7,510 bases of DNA, taken from assembly GCA_041158165.1 (NCBI GenBank), contig JBEBBW010000051.1, forward strand, positions 1 to 7,510, written 5' to 3'. Under the pieces are notes generated by a model that made no database searches, was not told the origin of the DNA, and saw only the letters and a program-made list of their open reading frames with translations. This DNA comes from TMED14 sp041158165 (GTDB lineage Bacteria > Bacteroidota > Bacteroidia > Flavobacteriales > Schleiferiaceae). Made by a program: the position numbers and the translations under genes. This document shows positions 5,715 through 7,510 of the stretch, in pieces (the stretch's first letter is position 1; the number at the start of each line of letters is the position of its first letter).

Positions 5715-6203
5715 TTAAATGCACTTGAATGCCTCGAAGGGTTCTGCGCAATCCAAGCAGCGGTGCAGCGCCTTGCAGGCGGTTGAACCAAAGGCAGAAA
5801 GCCGTTCGGTCTGGGTACTTCGGCACTTGGGGCAGGCCAATGGGCGGTGCACGCCAAGAAGGGAACGCTTGTCGCTGCTTCGGCGCGGCGGAGGCGCAAT
5901 TCCGTAGGCCTCAAGCTTGCGCAGGCCGTCTTCACTAATCCAATCGGTCGTCCAGGGCGGGTCAAGTACGGTTGAAATGCGCACATTGCCTGCGCCCACG
6001 AGTTCTTCGAGCGCTTCGCGAACGTCGCGCTCAATGCGTTCGGTCGCTGGGCAGCCCGTGTAGGTCGGGGTAAGGTCAATTTCGCAGCCGTGTTCCGTGA
6101 CGCGAACACCGCGAACGATTCCCAGGTCCATAACCGAAAGGGCAGGAACCTCGGGATCGGGTACCTGATGAAGTCGCTGGGTTAAGGCCTCAGCGCTTAC
6201 CAC
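5715..6203 (-). CDS. paaD: Phenylacetyl-CoA epoxidase maturation protein PaaD
   Basis: This 162-residue PaaD (E. coli 165) has the N-terminal MIP18/DUF59-type domain, with DPEVPALSVMDLGIVRGV (16-33) and TPTYTGCPA (C51), followed by PPWTTDWIS. The C-terminus is a cysteine-rich zinc-ribbon-like region: CPKC (C124, C127), FGSTACKALHRCLDC (C143, C149, C152) and the family-typical end FKCI (C161). The protein is required for ring epoxidation in vivo and is thought to assist Fe-S or di-iron cofactor assembly of the PaaABCE system; it is not a catalytic subunit. The start is a GTG at 6203 that overlaps the stop of paaC by 7 nt (GTGGTAA); no ATG precedes the conserved region in frame. It is the last gene of block 1 and is followed by a terminator. 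In E. coli paaE comes next; here it does not. Confidence 0.94.
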   Translation of the reverse strand: MVSAEALTQRLHQVPDPEVPALSVMDLGIVRGVRVTEHGCEIDLTPTYTGCPATERIERDVREALEELVGAGNVRISTVLDPPWTTDWISEDGLRKLEAYGIAPPPRRSSDKRSLLGVHRPLACPKCRSTQTERLSAFGSTACKALHRCLDCAEPFEAFKCI

Positions 6204-6961
6204 GTTGCGTCGGGATAAGCCCGAGGCAAGCTTTGCATTTCTGCGAGAAGGTACCCGAGCGATTCGCTGTGTATGCCGGACTTGCCGCGCAGGAGTTTTT
6301 GAGGCAGGTTAGGCCACTCCAAGGTTGCCTTTTCAAGCACCTCGCCCACTAATGCTTCCCAGGGAGCGCGCAGGCTGGCTACGTCGGGCCCTAGTCCGCG
6401 CTCGAACGCAATGCGGTCCACGGCAGAAGGGGTAAAAAGTTCCGCGGTAAACGGCATGAGGCGCGCAAGCGATGCGGTGATGCGGGCGCGGCTTTCCTCG
6501 GTTCCGTCGCCGAGGCGCACGATCCAGTCAGCGCTGTGCTGGGCGTGGTACGTCGTCTCTTTGATGGCCTTGCGCGCGATCGCGGCTAATTCGGCGTCGG
6601 CAGACTGCTCAAGGGCCTCGAGCTGCAGGAGGTGAAAGGCGTCAAAAAGGAACTGCCGGGCCATAGTGTCGCCAAAGTCCCCGTTAGGGTGCTCCACCAG
6701 CACGTGGTTGAAAAACTCGCGGTCGCTACGCCAGTAGGCCAAGCGGTCTTCGGTGAAGCCTTCGCCGAGGCGCGAAGCGGCGAGTTGGTAGTACTGCCGG
6801 GCTAGGCCCACTAGGTCGAGGGCCAAGTTGCTCAGCGCAATATCTTCTTCGAGGATGGGGCCGTGTCCGCACCACTCGCTCAAGCGGTGGCCGAGGACCA
6901 GCGCATCGTCGCCCAAGTGCAGCAGGTACTGCACCGACGGCTCACATGTGTCCCACTTCAT
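6197..6961 (-). CDS. paaC: Ring-1,2-phenylacetyl-CoA epoxidase structural subunit PaaC
   Basis: This 254-residue ferritin-like helical protein (E. coli PaaC 248) is the non-catalytic partner that forms the core heterodimer with PaaA in the phenylacetyl-CoA epoxidase. The N-terminal signature LGDDALVLGHRLSEWCGHGP, followed by LEEDIALSNLALDLVGLARQ, is diagnostic. Further matches are NGDFGDTMARQFLFDAFHLLQLEALEQS split over residues of the middle helices, KETTYHAQHSADWIVRLGDG and a C-terminal EMQSLPRAYPDATW. The ATG at 6961 lies 20 nt inside the end of paaB and gives the conserved N-terminus. There is no Shine-Dalgarno sequence before it, so translation probably depends on coupling to paaB. The stop overlaps the GTG start of paaD by 7 nt. 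Nothing is missing or truncated. Confidence 0.95.
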   Translation of the reverse strand: MKWDTCEPSVQYLLHLGDDALVLGHRLSEWCGHGPILEEDIALSNLALDLVGLARQYYQLAASRLGEGFTEDRLAYWRSDREFFNHVLVEHPNGDFGDTMARQFLFDAFHLLQLEALEQSADAELAAIARKAIKETTYHAQHSADWIVRLGDGTEESRARITASLARLMPFTAELFTPSAVDRIAFERGLGPDVASLRAPWEALVGEVLEKATLEWPNLPQKLLRGKSGIHSESLGYLLAEMQSLPRAYPDATW

Positions 6962-7232
6962 CGGGAATCTCGTAGAAGGTCGGATGGCGGTACACTTTGT
7001 CGTCGGAAGGCGTAAATAGCACTTCTTTTTCGTCGGGAGCCGAGGCTACAATGGCGCTGGAAGGGACCACCCAAATGCTGGTGCCTTCGCTGCGGCGTGT
7101 GTAGACGTCGCGGGCGTTCTTCAAGGCCATTTCAGCGTCGGGCGCATGCAAGCTTCCCGAATGCTTGTGGGAAAGTCCGTTTTTGGAGCGGACAAAGACC
7201 TCCCAAAGGGGCCATTGGTCGGGGGCACTCAT
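6942..7232 (-). CDS. paaB: Phenylacetyl-CoA epoxidase subunit PaaB
   Basis: This 96-residue protein matches E. coli PaaB (95) almost end to end: WPLWEVFVRSKNGLSHKHSG near the N-terminus, SLHAPDAEMALKNARDVYTR in the middle, EGTSIWVVPSSAIVAS, and the end YRHPTFYEIPDEVGHM. PaaB bridges PaaAC heterodimers in the epoxidase complex and is needed for activity, though its exact role is less clear than that of PaaA. The ATG at 7232 forms an ATGA overlap with the paaA stop. The 3' end overlaps paaC by 20 nt, so these three subunits should be made in a fixed ratio. No anomaly is seen. Confidence 0.95.
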   Translation of the reverse strand: MSAPDQWPLWEVFVRSKNGLSHKHSGSLHAPDAEMALKNARDVYTRRSEGTSIWVVPSSAIVASAPDEKEVLFTPSDDKVYRHPTFYEIPDEVGHM

Positions 7233-7510
7233 GCGGCGTGGGATTTAGCAGCGGGTTGCGGTGAACTGCGACGTGCCGCCTGCTTCGCAGCGTAGGCTGA
7301 AGCGGCTTCGCGCACCCAAGCTCCTTCGGCATGCGCAGCGCGGCGGGCCTCAAGGCGCTCGGTGTTGCAGGGGCCGTTCCCCGCGATGACGGCGAAAAAC
7401 TCAGACCAATCAATCGTGCCGAAGTCGTAGTGCCCGCGCTCGGCGTTCCACTTGAGGTCGGGATCAGGGATGCTCAGGCCGATGAACTCAGCTTGGGGAA
7501 CCGTTTTGTC
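7229..7510 (-). CDS. paaA: Phenylacetyl-CoA epoxidase catalytic subunit PaaA, C-terminal part (partial)
   Basis: The last 93 codons of paaA run in from the right edge. They match the C-terminal third of E. coli PaaA (309 residues): DKTVPQAEFIGLSIPDPDLK, then GHYDFGTIDWSEFFAVIAGN, then NTERLEARRAAH and WVREAASAYA. PaaA holds the di-iron centre that epoxidises the ring of phenylacetyl-CoA with O2, but the metal ligands lie upstream, outside the window. The tail after WVREA is a long Ala/Lys/Arg-rich stretch ending AAKSHAA, somewhat longer than in E. coli. The TGA at 7231-7229 overlaps the paaB ATG as ATGA. Confidence 0.95.
   Translation of the reverse strand, partial: DKTVPQAEFIGLSIPDPDLKWNAERGHYDFGTIDWSEFFAVIAGNGPCNTERLEARRAAHAEGAWVREAASAYAAKQAARRSSPQPAAKSHAA

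Noticed and set aside
5526..5786. Small plus-strand frame across the intergenic region
   Set aside because: It reads through the terminator hairpin and both neighbouring gene ends, and its composition is that of non-coding DNA.
5537..6109. Minus-strand frame of 190 codons overlapping paaD and the intergenic region
   Set aside because: It is an out-of-frame shadow of paaD that runs on through the terminator; paaD itself is clear in the other frame.

Overview
The window is a phenylacetate catabolic (paa) gene cluster, read on the minus strand. It most likely comes from a member of the Bacteroidota with moderately high G+C. Three things point there: none of the start codons I inspected has a convincing Shine-Dalgarno sequence; the one exported protein has a signal peptide ending Ala-Gln and a kelch-like GGYG motif of a kind I associate with Bacteroidota; and the intergenic DNA is AT-rich while the enzymes are GC-rich. 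The phylum is an inference; no rRNA or other marker gene is present.

The cluster, in transcription order from the right edge, falls into two blocks. Block 1 (7510 to 5715) is paaA (only its last 93 residues), paaB, paaC and paaD: the ring-1,2-phenylacetyl-CoA epoxidase subunits and the Fe-S/maturation factor PaaD. A hairpin terminator follows at 5661-5692. Block 2 (5540 to 117) opens with an unrecognised 463-residue membrane protein that looks like a periplasmic beta-propeller sensor joined through one membrane helix to a C-terminal winged-helix-like domain. It then holds paaG (epoxide/oxepin-CoA isomerase), paaH (3-hydroxyacyl-CoA dehydrogenase), an unknown acidic 163-residue protein, paaI (hotdog thioesterase) and paaJ (thiolase). 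Every junction inside both blocks overlaps: four ATGA stop/start overlaps, plus overlaps of 7, 8, 20 and 25 nt. The only substantial non-coding DNA is 5541-5714 (174 bp), holding the terminator and a helically phased direct repeat just upstream of the sensor gene.

Together the enzymes would epoxidise phenylacetyl-CoA (PaaABC with the PaaE reductase, which is not in the window), isomerise it to oxepin-CoA (PaaG) and, after ring opening by PaaZ (not in the window), degrade the chain by beta-oxidation (PaaH, PaaJ) to acetyl-CoA and succinyl-CoA, with PaaI clearing dead-end CoA esters. PaaE, PaaF, PaaZ and PaaK are not encoded here and may lie outside the window.

At the left edge the last 35 codons of a plus-strand gene converge on paaJ. 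Both stop codons lie inside a small tandem array of 7-bp units (102-129). The parts least explained by known paa biology are the sensor-like membrane protein, the acidic 163-residue protein, the phased repeat upstream of the sensor gene, and the heptamer array across the two stop codons.
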